Source: Leptospira ilyithenensis (lineage in GTDB: Bacteria; Spirochaetota; Leptospiria; Leptospirales; Leptospiraceae). From it: 64,000 nt of DNA. Made by a program: the position numbers and the translations under genes. This document shows positions 28,605-37,647 of the stretch, piece by piece (within the stretch, counting starts at the first letter, position 1; each line of letters starts with the position of its first letter). The notes under the pieces are model-generated. The model was not told the DNA's origin. It was given only the letters and a program-made list of their open reading frames with translations, and did no database searches. The DNA lies in assembly GCF_004771005.1 (NCBI RefSeq), contig NZ_RQHV01000042.1, positions 186,001-250,000 of the forward strand, read 5' to 3'.

Positions 28605-30713
28605 TTAGGAATGAAAACGAACCAAAAGAAAAGAAGTAGGCAACTCTTCTATTTTTTCGAAACCTACCTCATCCCAAGTATCCAAGTCAATGATCACAAC
28701 TGAAAAAGAGGATAATTTCGAAACCGAAATAGGGTAAGGATTGATGTCTGTTTCCGGTTGAAGTATGTCCTCTAGCTTGAGTTTGGCGGATTTCATGCCT
28801 TTAAGGGTTAGTAATTTTTCCGCAAATTTGAGAATCGGGTCATTCGGGGAATGGTAAATGATTCCCACTTTGTCGTAAGACTCCAAACCATTGTCGATCA
28901 ACACTCCCACAGTTGCCGGAGTATAATTTAAAATTCCTTTGATTTTTCCACCGGTATAGCTTCTGGAAAAAAGAGATTTTGCGGCACCAATCAGTAATAG
29001 ATTGGAATGATTTTGTTTGGCAAAATTTACGATTTCGTAAGTGATATTATCCGTTGTTCTATATTCCGTTTTCACTTCCATTCCGAGTTCTGCACCGGTA
29101 TTTCGGATGGATTCAAAACTTGCTTCTCTGTAATTTGTCAACTGTTCGTTGGTCAAAGAATCGTTCGGAGAAATATGCAACGCGGTGATATCCAGGTTTT
29201 TTTTCTGGTTTCCGGACAATGCATATGCCAATCGTACCAGGCTTTTTCCCATTTTTTCCTGAGCAAAAGCAACCACAACGTGGAGCTTGTTTTCTTCCGG
29301 TTTTTTGATTTCAGTGAGTTTTTTATTCGCGGAAAACCATCTTTGGATTCCGTCCAGTGCAGGTCCCGTAGACGTTGTTGTAACCAAAGCCATCAAAACA
29401 AACACGGCGAAAATTTCAGGGCTTAAAATTCCTAAATCATATCCGATATTCAAAACTACTAGTTCCATAAGACCTCGGGTATTCATCAAGGCTCCTACGG
29501 ATAAGGAATCTTCCCAAGTAGACCCTGCTATACGAGCGGCAATCGCACTTCCTACAAATTTTCCGATCACAGCAATCAAAATGACAAGTCCGAGCACTCC
29601 CCAAAGTTTTGGGTCATTTAGAAGTGCGATCTGAGTTCGAAGTCCTGTGACTGCGAAGAAGATAGGAAGAAATAAAACTACGGAAAGATCTTCTATCTTC
29701 TCTGCGATCAGCTTTTTTAAGTTTCCTTCCGAAGGCATGACCACTCCCGCGAGGAAGGCGCCGAATAATGCGTGAATTCCTATCACTTCTGTGGAGAAGG
29801 AAGAGGTAAATAGTATCAGTAGAATAATCGATACGGCGGTTTTCGTAAGATTTTCTCTGGAGATATAGATGGATCCTAATCTTTTGAGAAAAGGTGCCAC
29901 GAAAAATAACATTGCCAATAGGTAAGCAAAGGAAAGCCCTATTGTAAATAGAGCGGTATTCAGGCTTCCTGCTTTGGAAATCGTGACGATGATTGCAAGT
30001 AGAATCCAGGCAGTGATATCATCTGCGGCAGCACAAGTAAGCACAAGGGCACCTAACGGAGTTCGTGTTAGATTTCTTTCCTGTAAAATGCGAGCTAACA
30101 CAGGGAAAGCGGTGATACTCATCGCAATTCCTAGAAATAAAGAGAAAGATACAAATGAGATATTGTCGGGAGCGTAATCCTGGTACAGATAATATGCCAA
30201 AATCATTCCTAGAAAAAAAGGAAAAATGATACTCGCATGACTGATGATAACGGCAGTATGTGCTTTGTTCTTTAAAACTTTTATATCCAGTTCCATACCT
30301 ATTATGAACATAAACAGAACCAATCCGATCTGACTGAATGTTCCCAGAGTAGGCAAACTTGCTTTAGGGAAAAGAAATCCCATCGTCTCAGGAAAGAAGA
30401 ACCCAAGTAACGAAGGTCCGAGCAAAATACCTGCAACAATCTCTCCGATTACGCTGGGTTGATTTAATTTTCTGGAGAATATATATCCTACAAACCTGGC
30501 AAAAGACGCTACGATAATGATTTGTAAAAACAAAAGAGCAAGAGGGTGTTTGATTTGAGCAAGGATACCTTGTACCAAAGTTTCAGGATCATCTTTCTTT
30601 ATGATAATCGCATGAGTTTCCAAGTCTGTACCTAATTGAATCAGGTAGTAAGCAAACAAGCCAAACCCGAAAAGGGTAATAGCATAGAATATAGTAGATT
30701 TGGTTTTTGCCAT
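28605..30713 (-). CDS. Kef/NhaP-type cation:proton antiporter with USP domain
   Basis: 702 aa. Residues about 5-430 form a CPA2-type transport domain of roughly 13 helices: RKLNQPSVIGEIVAGILLGPSLLGFF, FMFIIGMELDIKVLK, the conserved SITAFPVLARIL, CAADDITAWILLA (double Asp ion site) and GALMNTRGLMELVVLNIG. The C-terminal part (about 455-702) resembles universal stress proteins (VVVAFAQEKMGKSLVRLAYAL, LLLIGAAKSLFSRSYTGGKIKGIL), likely regulatory. Probably moves Na+ or K+ against H+ at the inner membrane. No KTN/TrkA-N nucleotide domain is fused, unlike KefB/C. Confidence 0.9.
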   Translation of the reverse strand: MAKTKSTIFYAITLFGFGLFAYYLIQLGTDLETHAIIIKKDDPETLVQGILAQIKHPLALLFLQIIIVASFARFVGYIFSRKLNQPSVIGEIVAGILLGPSLLGFFFPETMGFLFPKASLPTLGTFSQIGLVLFMFIIGMELDIKVLKNKAHTAVIISHASIIFPFFLGMILAYYLYQDYAPDNISFVSFSLFLGIAMSITAFPVLARILQERNLTRTPLGALVLTCAAADDITAWILLAIIVTISKAGSLNTALFTIGLSFAYLLAMLFFVAPFLKRLGSIYISRENLTKTAVSIILLILFTSSFSTEVIGIHALFGAFLAGVVMPSEGNLKKLIAEKIEDLSVVLFLPIFFAVTGLRTQIALLNDPKLWGVLGLVILIAVIGKFVGSAIAARIAGSTWEDSLSVGALMNTRGLMELVVLNIGYDLGILSPEIFAVFVLMALVTTTSTGPALDGIQRWFSANKKLTEIKKPEENKLHVVVAFAQEKMGKSLVRLAYALSGNQKKNLDITALHISPNDSLTNEQLTNYREASFESIRNTGAELGMEVKTEYRTTDNITYEIVNFAKQNHSNLLLIGAAKSLFSRSYTGGKIKGILNYTPATVGVLIDNGLESYDKVGIIYHSPNDPILKFAEKLLTLKGMKSAKLKLEDILQPETDINPYPISVSKLSSFSVVIIDLDTWDEVGFEKIEELPTSFLLVRFHS

Positions 30714-30732
30714 ATTTCTTAGGACTTAAATT

Positions 30733-31215
30733 TTATCCGTGAAACTTTTTCAAAAGAGCTTCATTCACTACATCGGGGACCTGATTGGAAACCGCTCTGC
30801 CGTGCCGTGCTACTTCTTTGACGATGGTAGACGATACAAAAGAATACTCATTATCCGCCATCAGAAAAAAAGTTTCGATTTCAGGGGCCAATTTTTTGTT
30901 CATTAAGGAAATTGCATATTCATAATCGAAGTCTGTGACAGCGCGCAATCCTCTTAAAATGACTCTTGAATTTTTTTTTCGACAATAGTCGACAGTCAAT
31001 CCTTGGAACGTATCGATTTCAATATTTTCCCAACCATGAAGAACTTTTTCTATCAACTGGGTTCTTTCCTCTGCTGAGAAAAGAGACGATTTATTTGAAT
31101 TGTTTGCAATTCCAATGATGATCTTATCGAACAACGGATGGGCACGCCGAATGATATCGAGGTGTCCATTCGTAAATGGATCAAAGGAGCCAGGATAGAC
31201 TGCAACTGCTCTCAT
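30733..31215 (-). CDS. coaD: Phosphopantetheine adenylyltransferase
   Basis: 160 aa, full length. [21 protein letters not shown] carries the nucleotidyl-transfer TNGH motif, and [16 protein letters not shown] is the C-terminal ATP-binding motif. Catalyses the penultimate step of CoA synthesis. Its start codon overlaps the argG stop by one base (TAATG), so translation is coupled to argG. Confidence 0.97.
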   Translation of the reverse strand: MRAVAVYPGSFDPFTNGHLDIIRRAHPLFDKIIIGIANNSNKSSLFSAEERTQLIEKVLHGWENIEIDTFQGLTVDYCRKKNSRVILRGLRAVTDFDYEYAISLMNKKLAPEIETFFLMADNEYSFVSSTIVKEVARHGRAVSNQVPDVVNEALLKKFHG

Positions 31216-32426
31216 TATGATTTTCTAACTCTTGCCCATTCTTTCATAGGAAGTCCGTAAAGATTTATAAATCCTTCCGCATCATACTGGTTGTACAATT
31301 CTTCTTTTTCGAAAGTAGAAAGACCGGCGTTGTATAAAGATTTGTCGGATTTTCGCCCAACAACTGTACAATTGCCTTTGTATAGTTTTACTTTTACTGT
31401 ACCGGCAACGAATTGTTGGGTATAATCTATATAGGCTCGAAGAGCATTCATTTGGTTGGAATACCATTGGCCGTTATAAATATAACGTGCAAATTCTTGA
31501 GAAAGCTCGTCTTTTTTGTGTTGGGTATCCCGATCCAAAGTGATGGATTCCAAATCGCGGTGAGCAATGTGAAGAATTGTTCCGCCGGGAGTTTCGTATA
31601 CTCCTCTTGACTTAATACCAACTAACCTGTTTTCAACGATATCCACTCTCCCGATTCCGTTTTTTCCACCCAAGTCATTGAGTGTTTCCAAAACTTCCAA
31701 AGGATTTAGTTTTTTACCGTCGATGGAAACGCAGTCTCCTTTTTCAAAACCAAGCTCAATGTAGGTAGGTTTGTCAGGAGCCTTTTCGGGAGAAACGGAA
31801 AGAACAAACATATCTTCTTTCGGTTCATTATAAGGATCTTCTAATATTCCGCCTTCGAAGGAAATATGCATTAGATTTCTGTCCATCGAGTATGGCTTAG
31901 CGGCTGTTACAGGAACAGGGATTCCTTTCTTTTTTGCATACTCGATGAGATCCGCTCTTCCGCCGAATTCCCAAGTTCTCCATGGAGCTATGATCTGTAA
32001 GTTGGGAGAAAGTGCTTTGAAAGTAAGTTCGAAACGAACCTGGTCGTTTCCTTTACCTGTGGCACCGTGAGCAAATGCATCTGCACCTTCTTTTTCGGCA
32101 ACTTCCGCCATCGCTTTGGCAATCAAGGGACGAGCAAGAGATGTTCCTAAAAGATACCGCATTTCATAAATAGCAGATCCGCGAATCGCAGGATAAATAA
32201 AATCACGGGCAAATTCCAATCTTAAGTCTTGGATATAAACTTTGGATGCACCTGTGCTTTTGCCTTTTTCTTCCAGGCCAGTGAGCTCTTCTTTTTGGCC
32301 TACATCGGCACAAAATGCGATGACTTCGCAACCATAGGTATCTTTCAACCATGCTAAAATCACGGAGGTGTCCAAACCGCCGGAGTATGCGAGTACGATT
32401 TTTTTCGGAGAAACTTTCTCTTTCAT
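31215..32426 (-). CDS. argG: Argininosuccinate synthase
   Basis: 403 aa, standard length. PP-loop [16 protein letters not shown] at residue 12 onward, [18 protein letters not shown] and the PWR segment characteristic of ArgG, and [19 protein letters not shown]. Joins citrulline and aspartate in arginine synthesis. argH and other arginine genes are not in the window. Operon with coaD. Confidence 0.97.
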   Translation of the reverse strand: MKEKVSPKKIVLAYSGGLDTSVILAWLKDTYGCEVIAFCADVGQKEELTGLEEKGKSTGASKVYIQDLRLEFARDFIYPAIRGSAIYEMRYLLGTSLARPLIAKAMAEVAEKEGADAFAHGATGKGNDQVRFELTFKALSPNLQIIAPWRTWEFGGRADLIEYAKKKGIPVPVTAAKPYSMDRNLMHISFEGGILEDPYNEPKEDMFVLSVSPEKAPDKPTYIELGFEKGDCVSIDGKKLNPLEVLETLNDLGGKNGIGRVDIVENRLVGIKSRGVYETPGGTILHIAHRDLESITLDRDTQHKKDELSQEFARYIYNGQWYSNQMNALRAYIDYTQQFVAGTVKVKLYKGNCTVVGRKSDKSLYNAGLSTFEKEELYNQYDAEGFINLYGLPMKEWARVRKS

Positions 32427-32506
32427 AGATTAGGGTCACTCTATGAGAAAAATGGAGGAAGACAATAAAATATTGTTCTAGTTTGGATTCAGTGTAAAAT
32501 ATACGA

Positions 32507-33643
32507 ATGCGTTGGATTTGTTTTTCTTTCTTAGTTATTCTACTTACAAACTGTTCCAAAACCGAGTTGGATCTACAAACTGCTTTGGCAAAACAGCCAA
32601 AGTCGGAAATAGAGATTCAAACCGAAGGCAGACCGCAAAAAGGGTATTTGGTTGGAATCGAGCCTTATTTGATTCAATCTTCCTATTCGACCGACGAAGC
32701 ATTCTATCAGAGTTTGAAAGTTTACTTTGATTATGCGAAAAGAGAAGAAGTTCTACCTGTGGAAAGAACCGTGGTGGTTTTGCCGGAATACATCGGAACC
32801 TGGCTTGTAGCAAGCGGTGAAGACAAATCCCTTTTTGAAAAAAACACAGTGAGCGATGCTATGGAAATCGTGGTTTTAAAAAATCTAGGTAGATTTGTTT
32901 GGTTTTATTTATTCGGAAATAATTCTTCCACGGATAGTTTGAAAGAAACTTTGTTTCGGATGAAGGCTTGGCAAATGGCTCATTCTTATCAAACCGTATT
33001 TTCCCGTTTGGCGAAAGAATACAGAATCGCCATTGTTGCAGGTTCCATTATTTTGCCGGAACCGAAAGTCGTTGAAGGAAAGATCACCGTTACCGACGGG
33101 CCTTTGCAAAATGTAAGTTTTTATTTTCGCTCGGACGGAGAAGTAGATGAGCGCGTCACCCGAAAATCATTTCCTATCGAAGACGAAAAAAGTTTTATTT
33201 CCGGATTTGATCCCGGATCAAACCCATCGATTCTTACTTCTTTGGGAACTCTTGCCACTTTGGTCTGTGCGGATTCCTGGTACCCTGAAGCCTACCAAAA
33301 TGCTTCGAATCAATCGGCAACTTTGCTCGCGATACCTTCCTTGCTTGCTCCGGCCGATGCGTGGGATAAAAAATGGAATGGGTATAACGGAGGAAAAATA
33401 CCGAAGGATGTGAACCTGAAAGATATAAATCAAATCACAGAATGGCAGGCGTGGAAAAAGTATTCACTCTTGGGAAGAGCGGAAGCACATCAAATTAAGA
33501 ATGGTATGAATGTTTTTTTTCGAGGGCAAGTTTGGGATATCATTGCAACGGGGGACGCGTTCCTTTTGCAAAATGGAAAGCCTGTTGCGGTAAAACGGAA
33601 AAATCTTAAAAATTTAGGAAGAGTTTATGCACTGGGAATCTGA
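32507..33643 (+). CDS. Nitrilase-superfamily lipoprotein
   Basis: 378 aa. The signal peptide ends ILLTNCSKT, with acylated Cys16. The remainder resembles carbon-nitrogen hydrolases with the Glu-Lys-Cys triad: VVLPEYIGTWLV supplies the Glu, KEYRIAIVAGSIILPEP is the usual second strand, and LATLVCADSWYPEAY supplies the Cys. The Lys is not certain from inspection. An envelope-anchored nitrilase homologue is unusual except for apolipoprotein N-acyltransferase, which this does not resemble (no membrane domain). The gene overlaps the next by 17 bp and forms a tight operon with a small subunit and GMC oxidoreductase. Divergent from argG with an 80-bp gap. Confidence 0.75.
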   Translation: MRWICFSFLVILLTNCSKTELDLQTALAKQPKSEIEIQTEGRPQKGYLVGIEPYLIQSSYSTDEAFYQSLKVYFDYAKREEVLPVERTVVVLPEYIGTWLVASGEDKSLFEKNTVSDAMEIVVLKNLGRFVWFYLFGNNSSTDSLKETLFRMKAWQMAHSYQTVFSRLAKEYRIAIVAGSIILPEPKVVEGKITVTDGPLQNVSFYFRSDGEVDERVTRKSFPIEDEKSFISGFDPGSNPSILTSLGTLATLVCADSWYPEAYQNASNQSATLLAIPSLLAPADAWDKKWNGYNGGKIPKDVNLKDINQITEWQAWKKYSLLGRAEAHQIKNGMNVFFRGQVWDIIATGDAFLLQNGKPVAVKRKNLKNLGRVYALGI

Positions 33644-34181
33644 AAAATTTTCTAGAAAAGGTTTTTTGAATCGGGTGAGTCTCGCCGGCTTGTTATTTGT
33701 TAGTTGGGCTTGTGCCGAAGACAAAAAGGAAAAGTATCTTTTCTTTTCCGATTATGAATTGAAAATCATGGAGGCATGGTCGGTTGTTTTGCTCCCGAGT
33801 GAAAAAAATCTGCCTGATTTTCGCCAGGCGGAAGTAATTCGCCGTTTGGATGAGGAATTTTATTTCGTATCCGAGGAGATTCAAGAGGAATTTCATATGG
33901 CAATTCTAGGACTTGATTATTTGCCTTTTTTCTACGGCTCCTTTTCCAGATTTCATAAACTGCCGGTAGAAGATAGGATTTCCTTTTTGGATAAAACAAA
34001 AGATACGGATTCGGATACTGTACGGGCCATTATTGGAAATCTAAAATTAGTCACCTTTCTTGTTTACTACGGTCATCAAAGTACATGGATGCAAGTCGGA
34101 TACGACGGTCCTTTTGGCAACCCTCCTGAAAAATGGAGCGAGTCCAGAATTCATTATAAAAAATCGGTGAACGTTAGTTAA
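33627..34181 (+). CDS. Tat-type small subunit, gluconate-2-dehydrogenase subunit-3-like
   Basis: 184 aa. The N-terminus has FSRKGFLNRVSLAGLLFVSWACAED, an R-K variant of the twin-arginine motif followed by a possible lipobox ending at the Cys, so it is likely Tat-exported. The rest is helical with LPDFRQAEVIRRLDEEF and the region GHQSTWMQVGYDGPFGNPPE, like the small (subunit 3) proteins that accompany flavin GMC dehydrogenases. It overlaps the upstream gene by 17 bp, has a GGAAGAG Shine-Dalgarno, and is followed immediately by the GMC gene. I infer it escorts or anchors that enzyme. Confidence 0.7.
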   Translation: MHWESEKFSRKGFLNRVSLAGLLFVSWACAEDKKEKYLFFSDYELKIMEAWSVVLLPSEKNLPDFRQAEVIRRLDEEFYFVSEEIQEEFHMAILGLDYLPFFYGSFSRFHKLPVEDRISFLDKTKDTDSDTVRAIIGNLKLVTFLVYYGHQSTWMQVGYDGPFGNPPEKWSESRIHYKKSVNVS

Positions 34182-35735
34182 ATGAAAGTGGGAAATTACA
34201 GAAACTGGAAATCATATTCTCACGGAGAAGAAATTCATGCTGATGTGGTTGTGATCGGGTCAGGATGCGGAGGTGCGACTCTTGCCTACGAACTTGCCAA
34301 AAAGGGAGTGAATGTTGCATTAATCGAACAAGGAGGCAATTATCATACCGGGACTTTCGATAATAACGAATTGAATATGGCTGGAAAAATTTCCGCCGAA
34401 AGAAATTTTCATACTACTTCCGATGGAAGTGTTTCTCTGGTGTATGGAAACAATTTGGGCGGGGCCTCTGTACATTACTGGGCAGACAGCTATAGAACAC
34501 CTGACGACAGGCTGAAACTTTGGAATCGCAAATACGGTGTCTTGGGCCATCTTCCGGAAGATTTGTTTCCTTATTGGAATGAGTTGGAAGAAAATTTGAA
34601 TGTAAACCCTGCGAGTGAACCTTACTTCAATCGAATGAACCAGCTCTTTCGCGGTTCCTCGCAAACATTAGGCTGGGAAGGACATGCAGTCCCGCAAGCA
34701 CGGAAAAATTGTCAAAAGTCCGGGCATTGCATGCAAGGTTGTATGTTTGGCGCCAAACAGTCGCAGCTGGTAACTCATATTCCGCGTGCAGTGTCACTGG
34801 GAACCGATGTGTATACGGATCTTCGTGCTGAAAAATTGCTGATCCAAGGGCAAAAAGTCGTAGGATTGGAAACCATTTCGATTGATAGGGCAACGCTTCG
34901 TCCCGAATCCAAAAAAATAATATTTAAGGCGAAAGCGGTTTGTGTTGCGGCAGGCGGATTTGGAAGTTCTACGTTTTTACTTCGTAACGGATTTAAGGAT
35001 CGGTTGCCCATGCTCGGGGAACACCTTGCCATCAATCCATCTCCTATGGTTCATGCTTTGTTTGAAGAACCGATCATTCAATGGAGAAATATTCCTGCGG
35101 CCTATGGGGTCGAAGCATTCCGGTTAGCCGAATATAGAAACGGAGATTACAGGCAAGGTGGGTATATGCTCATGCCGAACCAATTGCAACCGGCAACTCT
35201 TGCAGCACTCATTCCCGGATTTGGAAAAGAACATTCCGAATTTATGGAACAGATGCCAAGATTGGGGGGAACCATCGGTTGGATTGATGATGTGGAAACC
35301 GAACTGGGACGCATTGAAGTGGATCGGTCCGGAAAAAGAAAAATTCATTATCCTTTCGGAAGGATCACAAAACAGATCTTTAACGATCTTACATACAAAC
35401 AAATGATTTTAAATTTTGAAGCGGGAGCAAAGGAAGTATTTCTGCCCGGTTTCAAAACCCATCGGTTTTCCAAACTACCAAAATGGGAAGAGATTCAATC
35501 ATTGGAATGGAGAGCGGGGGAATTTCCTATGGCAGCGCCTCATCCTGCGGGTGGATGCCGTATGGGAACGAATGTTCATAATTCGGTTGTAGATTCCACT
35601 CACAGAGTGCATGGATTCAAAAACCTGTTTGTTTCCGATTCTTCCGTATTTCCTACCGGGGTAAGTGTGGATCCCAGTTTTACCATTATGGCATTCAGTA
35701 AAATTGCCGCAAAACAGGTAGTGGGTGAGGTTTGA
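34182..35735 (+). CDS. GMC-family flavin oxidoreductase
   Basis: 517 aa. FAD-binding motif VVIGSGCGGATLAYELAKKG (about 26-45), LIEQGG, then LGGASVHYWADSYRTP, a Cys-containing segment RKNCQKSGHCMQGCMFGAKQ (about 180-200), and C-terminal HPAGGCRMGT with LFVSDSSVFPTGVSVDPSFTIMAFS. This is a large subunit of gluconate/cholesterol/alcohol dehydrogenase type. The Cys cluster could be structural. ATG follows the upstream stop directly with no spacing, so translation is coupled. Without its own signal it may be co-exported with the Tat small subunit. The substrate is unknown. Confidence 0.88.
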   Translation: MKVGNYRNWKSYSHGEEIHADVVVIGSGCGGATLAYELAKKGVNVALIEQGGNYHTGTFDNNELNMAGKISAERNFHTTSDGSVSLVYGNNLGGASVHYWADSYRTPDDRLKLWNRKYGVLGHLPEDLFPYWNELEENLNVNPASEPYFNRMNQLFRGSSQTLGWEGHAVPQARKNCQKSGHCMQGCMFGAKQSQLVTHIPRAVSLGTDVYTDLRAEKLLIQGQKVVGLETISIDRATLRPESKKIIFKAKAVCVAAGGFGSSTFLLRNGFKDRLPMLGEHLAINPSPMVHALFEEPIIQWRNIPAAYGVEAFRLAEYRNGDYRQGGYMLMPNQLQPATLAALIPGFGKEHSEFMEQMPRLGGTIGWIDDVETELGRIEVDRSGKRKIHYPFGRITKQIFNDLTYKQMILNFEAGAKEVFLPGFKTHRFSKLPKWEEIQSLEWRAGEFPMAAPHPAGGCRMGTNVHNSVVDSTHRVHGFKNLFVSDSSVFPTGVSVDPSFTIMAFSKIAAKQVVGEV

Positions 35736-35745
35736 AAAAAATGAT

Positions 35746-35773
35746 TTGACCTACACATTCGAATGTGTAGAAT
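35746..35773 (+). promoter_or_regulatory. vapBC promoter with palindromic operator
   Basis: -35 TTGACC (35746-35751), 16-bp spacer, -10 TAGAAT (35768-35773). A perfect 20-bp palindrome CTACACATTCGAATGTGTAG (35751-35770) fills the spacer and overlaps both boxes. Such an operator is what a VapBC complex would bind for autorepression. The start ATG lies at 35792 with GGAATTCTAAT between. Confidence 0.75.
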
Positions 35774-35791
35774 TTATTTTGGAATTCTAAT

Positions 35792-35986
35792 ATGGCAACA
35801 AACTTAAATATTGATCCTAATTTGCTGGAAGAAGCGTTTTCTGTCGGTGGTCTTAAAACCAAAAAAGAAACCGTAAATATTGCGTTAATTGAATTTATTA
35901 AAAAACATAAGCAAAAAGATATAATTAAGTTTATCAATGCTATCGATTATGATTCTTCTGTTAATTATAAAAAACTTAGAAATTAA
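35792..35986 (+). CDS. vapB: VapB-like antitoxin
   Basis: 64 aa, ribbon-helix-helix-type N-terminus (ATNLNIDPNLLEEAFSVGGLKTKKETVNIALIEFI) of the VapB/AbrB-like antitoxin class, followed by a Lys-rich helix that would wrap the toxin. It precedes the PIN-domain gene by 23 bp, the usual antitoxin-toxin order, and is preceded by a palindromic operator that overlaps its promoter. Together they form a type II module. A-T-rich like the chromosome. Confidence 0.85.
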   Translation: MATNLNIDPNLLEEAFSVGGLKTKKETVNIALIEFIKKHKQKDIIKFINAIDYDSSVNYKKLRN

Positions 35987-36009
35987 TACGGAATTATTTT
36001 TATTCATTA

Positions 36010-36438
36010 ATGAATCTATTTCTCGATAGTTCAGTCTGGTCCGAGGCCTTTAGAAGAAAAACCAAATCCATAAAGTCTGAGGACACTTTTTTATTTCATA
36101 TCATCCGGAACGAAGATGAAATTTTCCTAACGGGAATTATTTTACAAGAAATTCTTACTGGTATAAAAAACCCAAAACTTTTTGAAGATATTAAAGAACA
36201 TTTAAGATTTTTCAATTATCTTGTTCCGAGCAATCAAGATCATATTTTTGCAGCAAAACTTCGAAACGATTTAGCGAAAAAAGGCATTACTGTTGCTACT
36301 ATTGACGTTCTAATTGCACAAATTGCGATATCCAATGACTTGATTTTGGCTACTTATGATTCTGATTTTACTAAGATTGCAAATAATTCAAAATTACAGA
36401 TTATCAATTTCGAAGATTATAAAAAGAGAAAAAGATAG
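36010..36438 (+). CDS. vapC: VapC-like PIN-domain toxin
   Basis: 142 aa PIN-domain ribonuclease. Acidic residues for the metal site appear in MNLFLDSSVWSEAFR (Asp6), ILQEILTG (Glu), TIDVLIAQIAISNDLILATYDSDFTKIA (Asp pair), the usual PIN pattern. Members cleave tRNA or rRNA when freed from the antitoxin. The target cannot be predicted from sequence. It is the second gene of the module and no other gene follows it on this strand. Confidence 0.88.
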   Translation: MNLFLDSSVWSEAFRRKTKSIKSEDTFLFHIIRNEDEIFLTGIILQEILTGIKNPKLFEDIKEHLRFFNYLVPSNQDHIFAAKLRNDLAKKGITVATIDVLIAQIAISNDLILATYDSDFTKIANNSKLQIINFEDYKKRKR

Positions 36439-36471
36439 AATACTCTCTAAATTTTGATGCTCGCGTCTCTA

Positions 36472-37647
36472 TTACGCTTTTCGATTTAAAACTGCAACCG
36501 TTTCCAAATGGTCCGTTTTGGGAAACATATCCACTGGCTGCAAAGAACTTAGATAATAATTTTTGCTTAAGATCCTAACGTCATCTCTAAGGCTGATCGG
36601 GTCGCAAGATACGTAGATGATTTTTTGTATTCTGGAATTTGCGAGTTCCAATGCTACTTCTTCGCCTAAGCCTGATCTCGGAGGATCGAGAACAACGGTT
36701 GAATAGTCTTGAGCAAGTAACATAGGTAAGGTTTCAGAAACTCTTCCTTTTCTGAATTTTACGTTGGAAACATGATTGTTTTTCAGTGCTTCGATCGCTG
36801 TTTTGTGGGAATTCGGATTTTCTTCCAAACCGATCACTTCTTTTGCCACGCCGGACAACCAAAGAGAAATTGTTCCGATTCCGGAATAGGCATCAATGAC
36901 CCGGCTGCCTTTTTCTATTTCATCCAGTATCAAATTGTACAAACTTGGAGTTTGCGAAGGATTGACTTGCAGAAATGTGGAAAGTCCGACTCGAAAGCGG
37001 TATTTTCCAATGGATTCATTGATATAAGGACGACCCCAGAGAAGATTTTCTTCTCTACCGAGTGCCATGGAGGTATGGCGTGTATTGATATTTTGAATGA
37101 TGCCGACTAATTTTCCATACTTGCCCGATTTGCCAATACGATCTGTTATGTGATTGTGCAATCTTTTGGATAAATCTTTGGGGTGAGGGATATGCTCTTG
37201 GGCCGTTACAATTCCCACTAAAATTTCTTTTGTTGTGAATGATTTTCTGGCAACGAGGTATTTTAGAATCCCACGTTTGGATTTTTCGTTATAAGGAGGG
37301 AGACCTTCTTTGCGGGCCCAAAGTTTAACTGCCAACGTAATTTCGGTTAACGCCTGTTCTTGGATCAAACACTCGTTCTGGTCCACGATAAAAGTGGATT
37401 CTCTGTTGAATAAACCTAAAGTAGTGATTACTTTTTTGCCGATGACTCTGCGACCGAAGGGCAATTGTAATTTATGACGATAGAGTTCGGAAGTCGGACT
37501 TGCAAGAATCGGTCTTATTTCCACATGGCGGAAAGCGGAAAATGTTTCTTTCAGAAACTGTTCCTTTTTGTTCAGCTCCTTTCCATAATCCATGGAAAGA
37601 TTAGTACAACCGCCGCAAATACCGAAATGACCGCAGGAAGATTTCAC
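36472..37647 (-). CDS. 23S rRNA (uracil-5-)-methyltransferase, RlmD/RumA-type
   Basis: 391 aa. The N-terminal iron-sulfur cysteines appear as CGHFGICGGCTNL, then a TRAM-poor central region, SAM motif IDAYSGIGTISLWLSG, the catalytic C-terminal segment LDPPRSGLGEEV (first motif) and IYVSCDPISLRDD with the nucleophile Cys. It uses a Cys nucleophile to methylate uracil C5. RlmD (m5U1939), RlmC or a TrmA-like role are possible. Start GTG 37647 overlaps the upstream pyrD stop by one base. Confidence 0.88.
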   Translation of the reverse strand: MKSSCGHFGICGGCTNLSMDYGKELNKKEQFLKETFSAFRHVEIRPILASPTSELYRHKLQLPFGRRVIGKKVITTLGLFNRESTFIVDQNECLIQEQALTEITLAVKLWARKEGLPPYNEKSKRGILKYLVARKSFTTKEILVGIVTAQEHIPHPKDLSKRLHNHITDRIGKSGKYGKLVGIIQNINTRHTSMALGREENLLWGRPYINESIGKYRFRVGLSTFLQVNPSQTPSLYNLILDEIEKGSRVIDAYSGIGTISLWLSGVAKEVIGLEENPNSHKTAIEALKNNHVSNVKFRKGRVSETLPMLLAQDYSTVVLDPPRSGLGEEVALELANSRIQKIIYVSCDPISLRDDVRILSKNYYLSSLQPVDMFPKTDHLETVAVLNRKA

